Assembly: GCF_036417845.1 (NCBI RefSeq) | Contig: NC_089981.1 | Coordinates: 84,237,268 to 84,301,267, forward strand | From: Apteryx mantelli | Lineage: Eukaryota > Chordata > Aves > Apterygiformes > Apterygidae | Direction: 5' to 3' | Length of the DNA: 64,000 nt | Part shown: positions 30,758 to 42,317 of the stretch, piece after piece | Numbering within the stretch: position 1 is the stretch's first letter | Layout of the letters: each line of letters opens with the position of its first letter | The notes under the pieces: generated by a model | Database searches by the model: none | What the model saw: only the letters and a program-made list of their open reading frames with translations | Told to the model about the DNA's origin: nothing | Program-made: the position numbers and the translations under genes

Positions 30758-32242
30758 TTATAACAGGCTCCTGAGACGAACTTGCAGCCGCCTGAAGTCA
30801 CGCAGTGCCTGAGCGTGGGCGTCCGGCTCCTGCGCCAGGCGCTGGAAGAGGTTGAGCGGGCTGGCCGTTTGGAAGGCCACTGGCAGAGGGACCTCTCTGG
30901 GCACCCTCTCGTTGCCTAGGAGGAAGTGGTGCAGCTGTTTGTCCTCCAGGCAGCGCTGCAGGTACTGCAGGATGCCATCCACCCGCTCCAGGAGATGTCC
31001 TCTGTGCCAACGTGACAGAGGTATGACTGTGAGCAGGTGCATCAGCACTGTCTTCAAGCAGTAGGTGGAAAAGCCTGTGCCCTCCAGGAGACGGGCAAAG
31101 AGGTTCAGACATGTCAGGTGGCAACTGTCCTGGGGGGCCTGCCTGGCCACGAACCTGAAGAACAGCATCTCTGGAACAGCACAGCTCTCCAGCCACGTTG
31201 TGCTGCTGGGGAGGCCAGCCCTTGCCTGCTGGCTGGTCAGGAAAACTCTCGAGTCGCCTTGCTGCACGCCAAACAGTATCTCGATGGACAAGGACCTCCC
31301 GGAGACCTTTTCCAGACGGAGCTTGCAGGAGCGGGAAGAGGGCAGCACCGTCAGCCGGCAGCGGTGTGATGCAGGCAAAAGCAGCCAGGCGTTCATCGCT
31401 GTTAGCTGGAACCAGCAGGCAGTTTTCTCGACGTCCAGGTAGGAGTGGCTGCACAGGTATTGCAGGAGGCAGGGGCCCTGATTCCTGCCCAGCTCAGCCT
31501 CGGGGCGGTGCAGGAAGCACCGCACGTCGCCCAGCAGCTGCTGCCTCAAGCACACGCACTCCAGTTCCACGCGAACGCGGCCGTGCCTCGCCGGCAGCTC
31601 CCCACCAGCGCCCAGCTCCAGGTGAAAGCAGTGCCCAGTTGGTGGCTTCAGGGGCACGAGCAGGCTGTAGACGGTGTCCCAATGGGAGCTCCAGCCTTCG
31701 AAGGCGCTGCCCACCCCGATGCATTGTTCCAGCCGTAGCAGAGGAGTATTCAAGGTGATGAGATGGCAGGCATGGAGCAGGTCGCCCACCAGCGCCTCCA
31801 CCACCTTGCACCTTTTGGCCAGGTGCAGCACTGGCACCTGCATTTGCTGCATGAGAAACCTTCCCACATCCCATTCATTGACGGGGGCTTCCTCTTCCTC
31901 CTCACTGCTGGAGGAGCTCTCGTCACTGCTGCTCTCTGACTCGTCGGAATCGACCTCGGTGGCCATCCAGAAGAGCTTAAAGAGCAACACGAGGGCTCCA
32001 GGCAAGGCCCCAAAGGGCCACACCTCCCACATGGCCAAGAGCATATTTTTCAGGAAAAGTCCACTCTGCAGCTCCTGAGTCATCTTATCAAACTCCTGCT
32101 GCAGCCGAATCATCTCCTGCCTCAGCTGCTCTTCACGCTGCTGCATCCGCTGCTGCGTGGCCAGATCTATCTGGTCACCGACCTTCAGCGGGTGCGGAAC
32201 AATGCCCAGCACAGCCAGGATGAGGACAATACCTCCAGCCAT
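30758..32242 (-). CDS. ITPRIPL1-like: ITPRIPL1-like protein, copy 9
   Basis: Intact 494-codon copy with F51/E57/G61, K89, Q255 and C276; the protein is identical to copy 10. The FEL block around residue 89 is recognisable in human ITPRIPL1, so E89 is probably ancestral and K89 derived. Its S module is one base shorter (G-run contraction), a change shared with the module of copy 10. Confidence 0.9.
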   Translation of the reverse strand: MAGGIVLILAVLGIVPHPLKVGDQIDLATQQRMQQREEQLRQEMIRLQQEFDKMTQELQSGLFLKNMLLAMWEVWPFGALPGALVLLFKLFWMATEVDSDESESSSDESSSSSEEEEEAPVNEWDVGRFLMQQMQVPVLHLAKRCKVVEALVGDLLHACHLITLNTPLLRLEQCIGVGSAFEGWSSHWDTVYSLLVPLKPPTGHCFHLELGAGGELPARHGRVRVELECVCLRQQLLGDVRCFLHRPEAELGRNQGPCLLQYLCSHSYLDVEKTACWFQLTAMNAWLLLPASHRCRLTVLPSSRSCKLRLEKVSGRSLSIEILFGVQQGDSRVFLTSQQARAGLPSSTTWLESCAVPEMLFFRFVARQAPQDSCHLTCLNLFARLLEGTGFSTYCLKTVLMHLLTVIPLSRWHRGHLLERVDGILQYLQRCLEDKQLHHFLLGNERVPREVPLPVAFQTASPLNLFQRLAQEPDAHAQALRDFRRLQVRLRSLL

Positions 32243-32965
32243 GGCCTAGAGGAGATGGGAGAGCAAGAGATGAGCCGGGCTGGGTGGGAGAGAGCTGGCG
32301 GACTGGGGGCAGGAGCCACAGGAGTGAAGGGGAAGGATGGGAGAAGGGGCAAGGGACCTTGGAGGCAGCAAGGACAGGGTTCGTGAGCGCTGCCTGAGCA
32401 GCAACGTGGTGGGGCCCAGGCTGCCAAGCCTGCCCTGAGGCCCAGCACTGTGGCCAGGCTTTGCCTTGGGAGGGGCAGGGGTGCCACAAGGGCAAGTGGC
32501 ACTAGAGTGGGGACTCCGGAGGAGTGACTCCCTGTGCCCCCGGGGGAGCAGTGTCCTGCAGAGCTGTGGGCGCCCCTCACATGCCCAACACGTCTCTGGG
32601 CACCCGGGGGCGCTGGGAGCCCCAGACGCCTCTATCCCTGGCCCCCAAGGCGGCAACGCCCCCACCCAACGCGCTCCTGTGTGCGGCTCAGCCCTAGCTG
32701 CAGTGCTAGAAAGCCCCGGGAGGGAGCCAGCGTTTGTGCCCCAGCCCTCGTCCCGCCCAGCCTTGCCCCCCTGCCGCACTCACCCTGCAGAGGCTGCTGC
32801 AGCCTGGGCTGGCCCAGGCCGTAGTGCTGGGGGCCCAGCAGCGCTGCGGGGCCGACGCCTGCGGGTGCCCTTGTGACGGCGCCCTCCCTTTGTGACTTGT
32901 CGTCTGCGCTGTCACGGGGGCACAGCCCCTCTGCAGAGCCAGCCGGCCAGCCCTGGCCGTCATCC

Positions 32966-33986
32966 CCACCCCGCCTCAGCATGGGGTCCCGCATGGGCAG
33001 CCAGAGCTGAGGCCCCGGCACCCACCACCTGTGAGCCCATGCAGCAGCAGCACAGTGCACCTGTGGCCTCCCCTCATCAAGTGGGCAGAAGCACCCCCAA
33101 AAAAGCCCTTAACCCTTATGAGAACAAAGAAGAGGGTCTGTGGAAGGAGTTCCTCGACTTCCAAAGAGACGTTCAATATTTTCCGAGACAGGCGGATGGG
33201 CTCCAGCTCTTGTCATCAAACAACGAGGAGCCTTTGGGAAGGGACAAACTAGAGGAAGTCCTGTCCTCCTTCCCATGAGGGGTTTGTTCATTCTGAACCT
33301 TGCAAACCTCCTCCTTCCTTCTTCTCCTCTTGGAGTTCTTCTGCTGAGGCAGGTCTTAGCCCTGCAAGTCCTGAGAACCAAGCCTGAGAACCAAACAAGG
33401 GTGTCCCCAGTGAGAGCAGCAGCTCTCCCATGACTCCTGTCTCGGGGCGACCACTTGCCCCCTCAAGTGCAGGCACGGGGGCTGGAGAGGCCACTCTATG
33501 GCCCGCCACTCTGGCACGCTGTTGCCTGTGGGGCAGCTGCTCCGCGGTTGCCAGAGCATGTCCGCTGGCCTAACCTGGGGCTGAAGGGACCTTGGTGAAG
33601 CGAAGGGGCCTCTTACCACGCACGCTCATAGGACCACACTCCCGGCACTCCCCAGGCCCAGGCATCTCCCTGTGGGGTGCTGGTGGCCAGAGGATGGAGA
33701 GAGCGGGAGACTCCCCTCTGCCTGGGGGGGATACCTCCTCTCCCTTCTCTCCCTCTCAGGGGCCGTACCTGGGTCGGCCGTGGGCTAGAGCTCGTTGGTC
33801 ACTTCCCCCTAATTGCCCTAGAGCTCTCCAGGGCCCAGAGAGCACCCTGTGATGACGCTGTCCAGAAAGATTTGCCGCTGCAGACAACCACACCACATGG
33901 GGCTTTACCTCTACAAAGAGCGATCGCTTCAGCTTGCTGCGAGATGCAGGCAATGCATGTTTGGGGGCGCAGCACTTGCCGCAGAC
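32966..33986. repeat. Module S, upstream region of copy 9
   Basis: 1,021 bp; haplotype A,T,TG,G,C. It has a one-base contraction of the G run in CATGGGGCTTT near 33897 and shares CCACACCAC and GGCCGTGGG with the module of copy 10. Confidence 0.85.
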
Positions 33987-34475
33987 CTTGCTGGCCATGC
34001 TAGCGCTGGCAGGGGTGCCCTAGCGCTGCCTGTTGAGCATGTGCAGCGTACATCTGATGCACCTCGGGAATGTCATCTGTGCGGCGCGCTTGCTGCTGTG
34101 AACTCGCTGTCTGGGACTGGGGCAAACAGGGCAGCCCGGTGTGTGCTAGTGTTTGTGAGTTCCGATCATCTCCCAGACTTGAGGAAATCTTGTGGGCATG
34201 TATCCCCGTGACGGGATGGGGCCCCATTCCCCACACAGTGTTGCCCTGACACTCACAGACAGAGTGCTCGTTAAAAGAGGCTAGTCTATTGGAATCTGTG
34301 CGTAGGCTAATGCTCCCGTGGGGAATGGGATGTCTCGAAAAGGCTGGGCAGTGGCTGTCCAGGTGATCACAGGGCCTCTGTCGCATGCCTCCTTGCAAGG
34401 GCGTCTTCAGCGGGATCGGGTGACATTGCTCAAACTGTGCTTTTGCTGAATTTCCGGAACCCTCTTCCAGCATGA

Positions 34476-35960
34476 TTATAACAGGCTCCTGAGACGAACT
34501 TGCAGCCGCCTGAAGTCACGCAGTGCCTGAGCGTGGGCGTCCGGCTCCTGCGCCAGGCGCTGGAAGAGGTTGAGCGGGCTGGCCGTTTGGAAGGCCACTG
34601 GCAGAGGGACCTCTCTGGGCACCCTCTCGTTGCCTAGGAGGAAGTGGTGCAGCTGTTTGTCCTCCAGGCAGCGCTGCAGGTACTGCAGGATGCCATCCAC
34701 CCGCTCCAGGAGATGTCCTCTGTGCCAACGTGACAGAGGTATGACTGTGAGCAGGTGCATCAGCACTGTCTTCAAGCAGTAGGTGGAAAAGCCTGTGCCC
34801 TCCAGGAGACGGGCAAAGAGGTTCAGACATGTCAGGTGGCAACTGTCCTGGGGGGCCTGCCTGGCCACGAACCTGAAGAACAGCATCTCTGGAACAGCAC
34901 AGCTCTCCAGCCACGTTGTGCTGCTGGGGAGGCCAGCCCTTGCCTGCTGGCTGGTCAGGAAAACTCTCGAGTCGCCTTGCTGCACGCCAAACAGTATCTC
35001 GATGGACAAGGACCTCCCGGAGACCTTTTCCAGACGGAGCTTGCAGGAGCGGGAAGAGGGCAGCACCGTCAGCCGGCAGCGGTGTGATGCAGGCAAAAGC
35101 AGCCAGGCGTTCATCGCTGTTAGCTGGAACCAGCAGGCAGTTTTCTCGACGTCCAGGTAGGAGTGGCTGCACAGGTATTGCAGGAGGCAGGGGCCCTGAT
35201 TCCTGCCCAGCTCAGCCTCGGGGCGGTGCAGGAAGCACCGCACGTCGCCCAGCAGCTGCTGCCTCAAGCACACGCACTCCAGTTCCACGCGAACGCGGCC
35301 GTGCCTCGCCGGCAGCTCCCCACCAGCGCCCAGCTCCAGGTGAAAGCAGTGCCCAGTTGGTGGCTTCAGGGGCACGAGCAGGCTGTAGACGGTGTCCCAA
35401 TGGGAGCTCCAGCCTTCGAAGGCGCTGCCCACCCCGATGCATTGTTCCAGCCGTAGCAGAGGAGTATTCAAGGTGATGAGATGGCAGGCATGGAGCAGGT
35501 CGCCCACCAGCGCCTCCACCACCTTGCACCTTTTGGCCAGGTGCAGCACTGGCACCTGCATTTGCTGCATGAGAAACCTTCCCACATCCCATTCATTGAC
35601 GGGGGCTTCCTCTTCCTCCTCACTGCTGGAGGAGCTCTCGTCACTGCTGCTCTCTGACTCGTCGGAATCGACCTCGGTGGCCATCCAGAAGAGCTTAAAG
35701 AGCAACACGAGGGCTCCAGGCAAGGCCCCAAAGGGCCACACCTCCCACATGGCCAAGAGCATATTTTTCAGGAAAAGTCCACTCTGCAGCTCCTGAGTCA
35801 TCTTATCAAACTCCTGCTGCAGCCGAATCATCTCCTGCCTCAGCTGCTCTTCACGCTGCTGCATCCGCTGCTGCGTGGCCAGATCTATCTGGTCACCGAC
35901 CTTCAGCGGGTGCGGAACAATGCCCAGCACAGCCAGGATGAGGACAATACCTCCAGCCAT
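34476..35960 (-). CDS. ITPRIPL1-like: ITPRIPL1-like protein, copy 10
   Basis: Intact 494-codon copy; the protein equals copy 9 (K89). The intron immediately upstream is not the copy-9 type: it has the gggccaagg variant and a C-to-T change (GGTGGA near 36014) otherwise seen only in copy 17. This is a clear breakpoint between CDS and leader. It is the last S-type gene before the L pair. Confidence 0.9.
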   Translation of the reverse strand: MAGGIVLILAVLGIVPHPLKVGDQIDLATQQRMQQREEQLRQEMIRLQQEFDKMTQELQSGLFLKNMLLAMWEVWPFGALPGALVLLFKLFWMATEVDSDESESSSDESSSSSEEEEEAPVNEWDVGRFLMQQMQVPVLHLAKRCKVVEALVGDLLHACHLITLNTPLLRLEQCIGVGSAFEGWSSHWDTVYSLLVPLKPPTGHCFHLELGAGGELPARHGRVRVELECVCLRQQLLGDVRCFLHRPEAELGRNQGPCLLQYLCSHSYLDVEKTACWFQLTAMNAWLLLPASHRCRLTVLPSSRSCKLRLEKVSGRSLSIEILFGVQQGDSRVFLTSQQARAGLPSSTTWLESCAVPEMLFFRFVARQAPQDSCHLTCLNLFARLLEGTGFSTYCLKTVLMHLLTVIPLSRWHRGHLLERVDGILQYLQRCLEDKQLHHFLLGNERVPREVPLPVAFQTASPLNLFQRLAQEPDAHAQALRDFRRLQVRLRSLL

Positions 35961-36683
35961 GGCCTAGAGGAGATGGGAGAGCAAGAGATGAGCCGGGCTG
36001 GGTGGGAGAGAGCTGGTGGACTGGGGGCAGGAGCCACAGGAGTGAAGGGGAAGGATGGGAGAAGGGCCAAGGGACCTTGGAGGCAGCAAGGACAGGGTTC
36101 GTGAGCGCTGCCTGAGCAGCAACGTGGTGGGGCCCAGGCTGCCAAGCCTGCCCTGAGGCCCAGCACTGTGGCCAGGCTTTGCCTTGGGAGGGGCAGGGGT
36201 GCCACAAGGGCAAGTGGCACTAGAGTGGGGACTCCGGAGGAGTGACTCCCTGTGCCCCCGGGGGAGCAGTGTCCTGCAGAGCTGTGGGCGCCCCTCACAT
36301 GCCCAACACGTCTCTGGGCACCCGGGGGCGCTGGGAGCCCCAGACGCCTCTATCCCTGGCCCCCAAGGCGGCAACGCCCCCACCCAACGCGCTCCTGTGT
36401 GCAGCTCAGCCCTAGCTGCAGTGCTAGAAAGCCCCGGGAGGGAGCCAGCGTTTGTGCCCCAGCCCTCGTCCCGCCCAGCCTTGCCCCCCTGCCGCACTCA
36501 CCCTGCAGAGGCTGCTGCAGCCTGGGCTGGCCCAGGCCGTAGTGCTGGGGGCCCAGCAGCGCTGCGGGGCCGACGCCTGCGGGTGCCCTTGTGACGGCGC
36601 CCTCCCTTTGTGACTTGTCGTCTGCGCTGTCACGGGGGCACAGCCCCTCTGCAGAGCCAGCCGGCCAGCCCTGGCCGTCATCC

Positions 36684-37705
36684 CCACCCCGCCTCAGCAT
36701 GGGGTCCCGCATGGGCAGCCAGAGCTGAGGCCCCGGCACCCACCACCTGTGAGCCCATGCAGCAGCAGCACAGTGCACCTGTGGCCTCCCCTCATCAAGT
36801 GGGCAGAAGCACCCCCAAAAAAGCCCTTAACCCTTATGAGAACAAAGAAGAGGGTCTGTGGAAGGAGTTCCTCGACTTCCAAAGAGACGTTCAATATTTT
36901 CCGAGACAGGCGGATGGGCTCCAGCTCTTGTCATCAAACAACGAGGAGCCTTTGGGAAGGGACAAACTAGAGGAAGTCCTGTCCTCCTTCCCATGAGGGG
37001 TTTGTTCATTCTGAACCTTGCAAACCTCCTCCTTCCTTCTTCTCCTCTTGGAGTTCTTCTGCTGAGGCAGGTCTTAGCCCTGCAAGTCCTGAGAACCAAG
37101 CCTGAGAACCAAACAAGGGTGTCCCCAGTGAGAGCAGCAGCTCTCCCATGACTCCTGTCTCGGGGCGACCACTTGCCCCCTCAAGTGCAGGCACGGGGGC
37201 TGGAGAGGCCACTCTATGGCCCGCCACTCTGGCACGCTGTTGCCTGTGGGGCAGCTGCTCCGCGGTTGCCAGAGCATGTCCGCTGGCCTAACCTGGGGCT
37301 GAAGGGACCTTGGTGAAGCGAAGGGGCCTCTTACCACGCACGCTCATAGGACCACACTCCCGGCACTCCCCAGGCCCAGGCATCTCCCTGTGGGGTGCTG
37401 GTGGCCAGAGGATGGAGAGAGCGGGAGACTCCCCTCTGCCTGGGGGGGGATACCTCCTCTCCCTTCTCTCCCTCTCAGGGGCTGTACCTGGGTCGGCCGT
37501 GGGCTAGAGCTCGTTGGTCACTTCCCCCTAATTGCCCTAGAGCTCTCCAGGGCCCAGAGAGCGCCCTGTGATGACGCTGTCCAGAAAGATTTGCCGCTGC
37601 AGACAACCACACCACATGGGGCTTTACCTCTACAAAGAGCGATCGCTTCAGCTTGCTGCGAGATGCAGGCAATGCATGTTTGGGGGCGCAGCACTTGCCG
37701 CAGAC
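36684..37705. repeat. Module S, upstream region of copy 10
   Basis: 1,022 bp; haplotype A,T,TG,G,C. It has the same G-run contraction as copy 9 (near 37616), offset by a one-base expansion of the G run near 37442. It joins the L-flanked gene 11. Confidence 0.85.
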
Positions 37706-38194
37706 CTTGCTGGCCATGCTAGCGCTGGCAGGGGTGCCCTAGCGCTGCCTGTTGAGCATGTGCAGCGTACATCTGATGCACCTCGGGAATGTCATCTGTG
37801 CGGCGCGCTTGCTGCTGTGAACTCGCTGTCTGGGACTGGGGCAAACAGGGCAGCCCGGTGTGTGCTAGTGTTTGTGAGTTCCGATCATCTCCCAGACTTG
37901 AGGAAATCTTGTGGGCATGTATCCCCGTGACGGGATGGGGCCCCATTCCCCACACAGTGTTGCCCTGACACTCACAGACAGAGTGCTCGTTAAAAGAGGC
38001 TAGTCTATTGGAATCTGTGCGTAGGCTAATGCTCCCGTGGGGAATGGGATGTCTCGAAAAGGCTGGGCAGTGGCTGTCCAGGTGATCACAGGGCCTCTGT
38101 CGCATGCCTCCTTGCAAGGGCGTCTTCAGCGGGATCGGGTGACATTGCTCAAACTGTGCTTTTGCTGAATTTCCGGAACCCTCTTCCAGCATGA

Positions 38195-39679
38195 TTATAA
38201 CAGGCTCCTGAGACGAACTTGCAGCCGCCTGAAGTCACGCAGTGCCTGAGCGTGGGCGTCCGGCTCCTGCGCCAGGCGCTGGAAGAGGTTGAGCGGGCTG
38301 GCCGTTTGGAAGGCCACTGGCAGAGGGACCTCTCTGGGCACCCTCTCGTTGCCTAGGAGGAAGTGGTGCAGCTGTTTGTCCTCCAGGCAGCGCTGCAGGT
38401 ACTGCAGGATGCCATCCACCCGCTCCAGGAGATGTCCTCTGTGCCAACGTGACAGAGGTATGACTGTGAGCAGGTGCATCAGCACTGTCTTCAAGCAGTA
38501 GGTGGAAAAGCCTGTGCCCTCCAGGAGACGGGCAAAGAGGTTCAGACATGTCAGGTGGCAACTGTCCTGGGGGGCCTGCCTGGCCACGAACCTGAAGAAC
38601 AGCATCTCTGGAACAGCACAGCTCTCCAGCCACGTTGTGCTGCTGGGGAGGCCAGCCCTTGCCTGCTGGCTGGTCAGGAAAACTCTCGAGTCGCCTTGCT
38701 GCACGCCAAACAGTATCTCGATGGACAAGGACCTCCCGGAGACCTTTTCCAGACGGAGCTTGCAGGAGCGGGAAGAGGGCAGCACCGTCAGCCGGCAGCG
38801 GTGTGATGCAGGCAAAAGCAGCCAGGCGTTCATCGCTGTTAGCTGGAACCAGCGGGCAGTTTTCTCGACGTCCAGGTAGGAGTGGCTGCACAGGTATTGC
38901 AGGAGGCAGGGGCCCTGATTCCTGCCCAGCTCAGCCTCGGGGCGGTGCAGGAAGCACCGCACGTCGCCCAGCAGCTGCTGCCTCAAGCACACGCACTCCA
39001 GTTCCACGCGAACGCGGCCGTGCCTCGCCGGCAGCTCCCCACCAGCGCCCAGCTCCAGGTGAAAGCAGTGCCCAGTTGGTGGCTTCAGGGGCACGAGCAG
39101 GCTGTAGACGGTGTCCCAATGGGAGCTCCAGCCTTCGAAGGCGCTGCCCACCCCGATGCATTGTTCCAGCCGTAGCAGAGGAGTATTCAAGGTGATGAGA
39201 TGGCAGGCATGGAGCAGGTCGCCCACCAGCACCTCCACCACCTTGCACCTTTTGGCCAGGTGCAGCACTGGCACCTGCATTTGCTGCATGAGAAACCTTC
39301 CCACATCCCATTCATTGACGGGGGCTTCCTCTTCCTCCTCACTGCTGGAGGAGCTCTCGTCACTGCTGCTCTCTGACTCGTCGGAATCGACCTCGGTGGC
39401 CATCCAGAAGAGCTCAAAGAGCAACACGAGGGCTCCAGGCAAGGCCCCAAAGGGCCACACCTCCCACATGGCCAAGAGCATATTTTTCAGGAAAAGTCCG
39501 CTCTGCAGCTCCTGAGTCATCTTATCAAACTCCTGCTGCAGCCGAATCATCTCCTGCCTCAGCTGCTCTTCACGCTGCTGCATCCGCTGCTGCGTGGCCA
39601 GATCTATCTGGTCACCGACCTTCAGCGGGTGCGGAACAATGCCCAGCACAGCCAGGATGAGGACAATACCTCCAGCCAT
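38195..39679 (-). CDS. ITPRIPL1-like: ITPRIPL1-like protein, copy 11
   Basis: Intact 494-codon copy with V150 instead of A150 (shared only with copy 12), Q255 and R276. The upstream region is module L with the MYB-motif minisatellite. Copies 11 and 12 are adjacent and share both V150 and the same L-module variants, suggesting a duplication of an L-type unit. Confidence 0.9.
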   Translation of the reverse strand: MAGGIVLILAVLGIVPHPLKVGDQIDLATQQRMQQREEQLRQEMIRLQQEFDKMTQELQSGLFLKNMLLAMWEVWPFGALPGALVLLFELFWMATEVDSDESESSSDESSSSSEEEEEAPVNEWDVGRFLMQQMQVPVLHLAKRCKVVEVLVGDLLHACHLITLNTPLLRLEQCIGVGSAFEGWSSHWDTVYSLLVPLKPPTGHCFHLELGAGGELPARHGRVRVELECVCLRQQLLGDVRCFLHRPEAELGRNQGPCLLQYLCSHSYLDVEKTARWFQLTAMNAWLLLPASHRCRLTVLPSSRSCKLRLEKVSGRSLSIEILFGVQQGDSRVFLTSQQARAGLPSSTTWLESCAVPEMLFFRFVARQAPQDSCHLTCLNLFARLLEGTGFSTYCLKTVLMHLLTVIPLSRWHRGHLLERVDGILQYLQRCLEDKQLHHFLLGNERVPREVPLPVAFQTASPLNLFQRLAQEPDAHAQALRDFRRLQVRLRSLL

Positions 39680-40402
39680 GGCCTAGAGGAGATGGGAGAG
39701 CAAGAGATGAGCCGGGCTGGGTGGGAGAGAGCTGGCGGACTGGGGGCAGGAGCCACAGGAGTGAAGGGGAAGGATGGGAGAAGGGCCAAGGGACCTTGGA
39801 GGCAGCAAGGACAGGGTTCGTGAGCGCTGCCTGAGCAGCAACGTGGTGGGGCCCAGGCTGCCAAGCCTGCCCTGAGGCCCAGCACTGTGGCCAGGCTTTG
39901 CCTTGGGAGGGGCAGGGGTGCCACAAGGGCAAGTGGCACTAGAGTGGGGACTCCGGAGGAGTGACTCCCTGTGCCCCCGGGGGAGCAGTGTCCTGCAGAG
40001 CTGTGGGCGCCCCTCACATGCCCAACACGTCTCTGGGCACCCGGGGGCGCTGGGAGCCCCAGACGCCTCTATCCCTGGCCCCCAAGGCGGCAACGCCCCC
40101 ACCCAACGCGCTCCTGTGTGCGGCTCAGCCCTAGCTGCAGTGCTAGAAAGCCCCGGGAGGGAGCCAGCGTTTGTGCCCCAGCCCTCGTCCCGCCCAGCCT
40201 TGCCCCCCTGCCGCACTCACCCTGCAGAGGCTGCTGCAGCCTGGGCTGGCCCAGGCCGTAGTGCTGGGGGCCCAGCAGCGCTGCGGGGCCGACGCCTGCG
40301 GGTGCCCTTGTGACGGCGCCCTCCCTTTGTGACTTGTCGTCTGCGCTGTCACGGGGGCACAGCCCCTCTGCAGAGCCAGCCGGCCAGCCCTGGCCGTCAT
40401 CC

Positions 40403-40645
40403 GCGTGAGGTAACGGCCCTAACGGCCGTCCCTGACGTAAGGGCCCTAACGGCCGTCCGCAGGGCGGCGGCGCTAACCGCTGTCCCTGAGGTAAGGGCCC
40501 TAACGGCCGCCCGCGAGGCAGCGGCCCTAACGGCCGTCCGCAGGGCGGCGGCGCTAACGGCTGTCTGTGAGGTAACAGCCCTAATGGCCGTCTGCGAGGT
40601 AACGACCCTAACAGTCGTCCGCAAGGCAGCGGCCCCAATGGAGGG
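40403..40645. repeat. 27-bp minisatellite with MYB-type motifs (copy 11)
   Basis: Same nine-repeat structure and same order of variant repeats as the array at 2815, so the repeat number has not changed among the three L modules. That argues for duplication of the whole module rather than independent expansion. Confidence 0.85.
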
Positions 40646-41828
40646 AGCTGGCCGTAGGGAGGCAGCATTCGCCAACACAGAGGGTACAGGGTCTGTGTGA
40701 GCTCTGGCAGGGCTGCTTGGGGAAGATGGGGTCATCTGCTGCTGGTGCTGGGGCCCAGAGGCAGGCGTATGGGGCTGCCAGAGCAATGGCCCGCGGGTGG
40801 AACTGGAGGGGAGCATGGACACTGCTCAGGGATGTGTGCAAAGCGATGCCTCAGATGGTGCAGCAGCCTGCGGCACCTGAAGCCCATCTGTAGCATGACA
40901 CGGGTGAGAGCTGTGCCCAAAGCAATGAGGTTCCAGCATGAAGGCCGATGCCGAGGTCATGGAGTGCTGCTCTGGGCGGCTCATCAGTGAGAGCAGATTG
41001 TGAAGGTGGCCGCTTCCCTGAAAAGCACGTTAGCAGTATAAGTGGGCAGCTTTGGCAGACATGCAGCAACTGATTGCACCTGTTGCTGCACCCTGTACTT
41101 GCACTCCTGGCTGGCATTGGCATCTTGCGCTGCCTTTGGGGGTGGCTGCGAGTGTCGTTGCTTATCCCCTGCATAGGGCCTGTGCCGAGAGTGATGGCTA
41201 GCACAAGCTGGGCCCTACCAGGCCCACTATGGAAAGAGGCAAGAGTAGGTGTCATAAGAGCACGGCCCTGTGAGAGTCCCTAAACTCCACAGACCCTGGC
41301 TGATGGACATAGGGCAGCTGCAGTAAGAGTCCTGTTAGCTCACTAGCAAGCCAAGGGCACACGTGGTGGGATGCAGCATTACTCTGGGCCTTTTGTAGGG
41401 AAGGAAGCTTTGCAGTGGGAAGGTCAGGCTGCAGCCTGCAAACCCCTGCGATGGGAGACGCAGAGAGACTAGATGGTCTCCCTTTGAATGTAATCTTTCA
41501 AAGACCCGTCAGCTGGGAGAGGGTTGCAATGGCTTCGCCTGTCTTGGACAGACTGGCCGCGTTCTGCCCCTTCTGACTGCATGTGGAACAAGAGCCCAGG
41601 CTTCTGCAGCACTGGGGCAGACGCAGCTCTTTTGATATCATGATTATCAAACAGCTTGTGAGTCTTCCCCAACACACAAGGGCTGTATTTCTGCCAGAGG
41701 TATCCCAACTACAAATAAGCATGCAGCTGTTGTGTCACACATGTGCAGTCAGGCCAGCACTTCACCGACACGTGGCCTGCGGTGCGGGTGTGCGTGCTTT
41801 GAGTGCAGCACATCTGCAAAGGCTTAAT
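40403..41828. repeat. Module L, upstream region of copy 11
   Basis: Complete 1,426-bp L module, with the minisatellite at its left end and the same junctions to the shared blocks as the first L module. It is identical to the module of copy 12 at the two sites that distinguish both from copy 1 (CTGCTCAG and GGGCCC). No gene is recognised in it. Confidence 0.9.
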
Positions 41829-42317
41829 CTTGCTGGCCATGCTAGCGCTGGCAGGGGTGCCCTAGCGCTGCCTGTTGAGCATGTGCAGCGTACATCTGAT
41901 GCACCTCGGGAATGTCATCTGTGCGGCGCGCTTGCTGCTGTGAACTCGCTGTCTGGGACTGGGGCAAACAGGGCAGCCCGGTGTGTGCTAGTGTTTGTGA
42001 GTTCCGATCATCTCCCAGACTTGAGGAAATCTTGTGGGCATGTATCCCCGTGACGGGATGGGGCCCCATTCCCCACACAGTGTTGCCCTGACACTCACAG
42101 ACAGAGTGCTCGTTAAAAGAGGCTAGTCTATTGGAATCTGTGCGTAGGCTAATGCTCCCGTGGGGAATGGGATGTCTCGAAAAGGCTGGGCAGTGGCTGT
42201 CCAGGTGATCACAGGGCCTCTGTCGCATGCCTCCTTGCAAGGGCGTCTTCAGCGGGATCGGGTGACATTGCTCAAACTGTGCTTTTGCTGAATTTCCGGA
42301 ACCCTCTTCCAGCATGA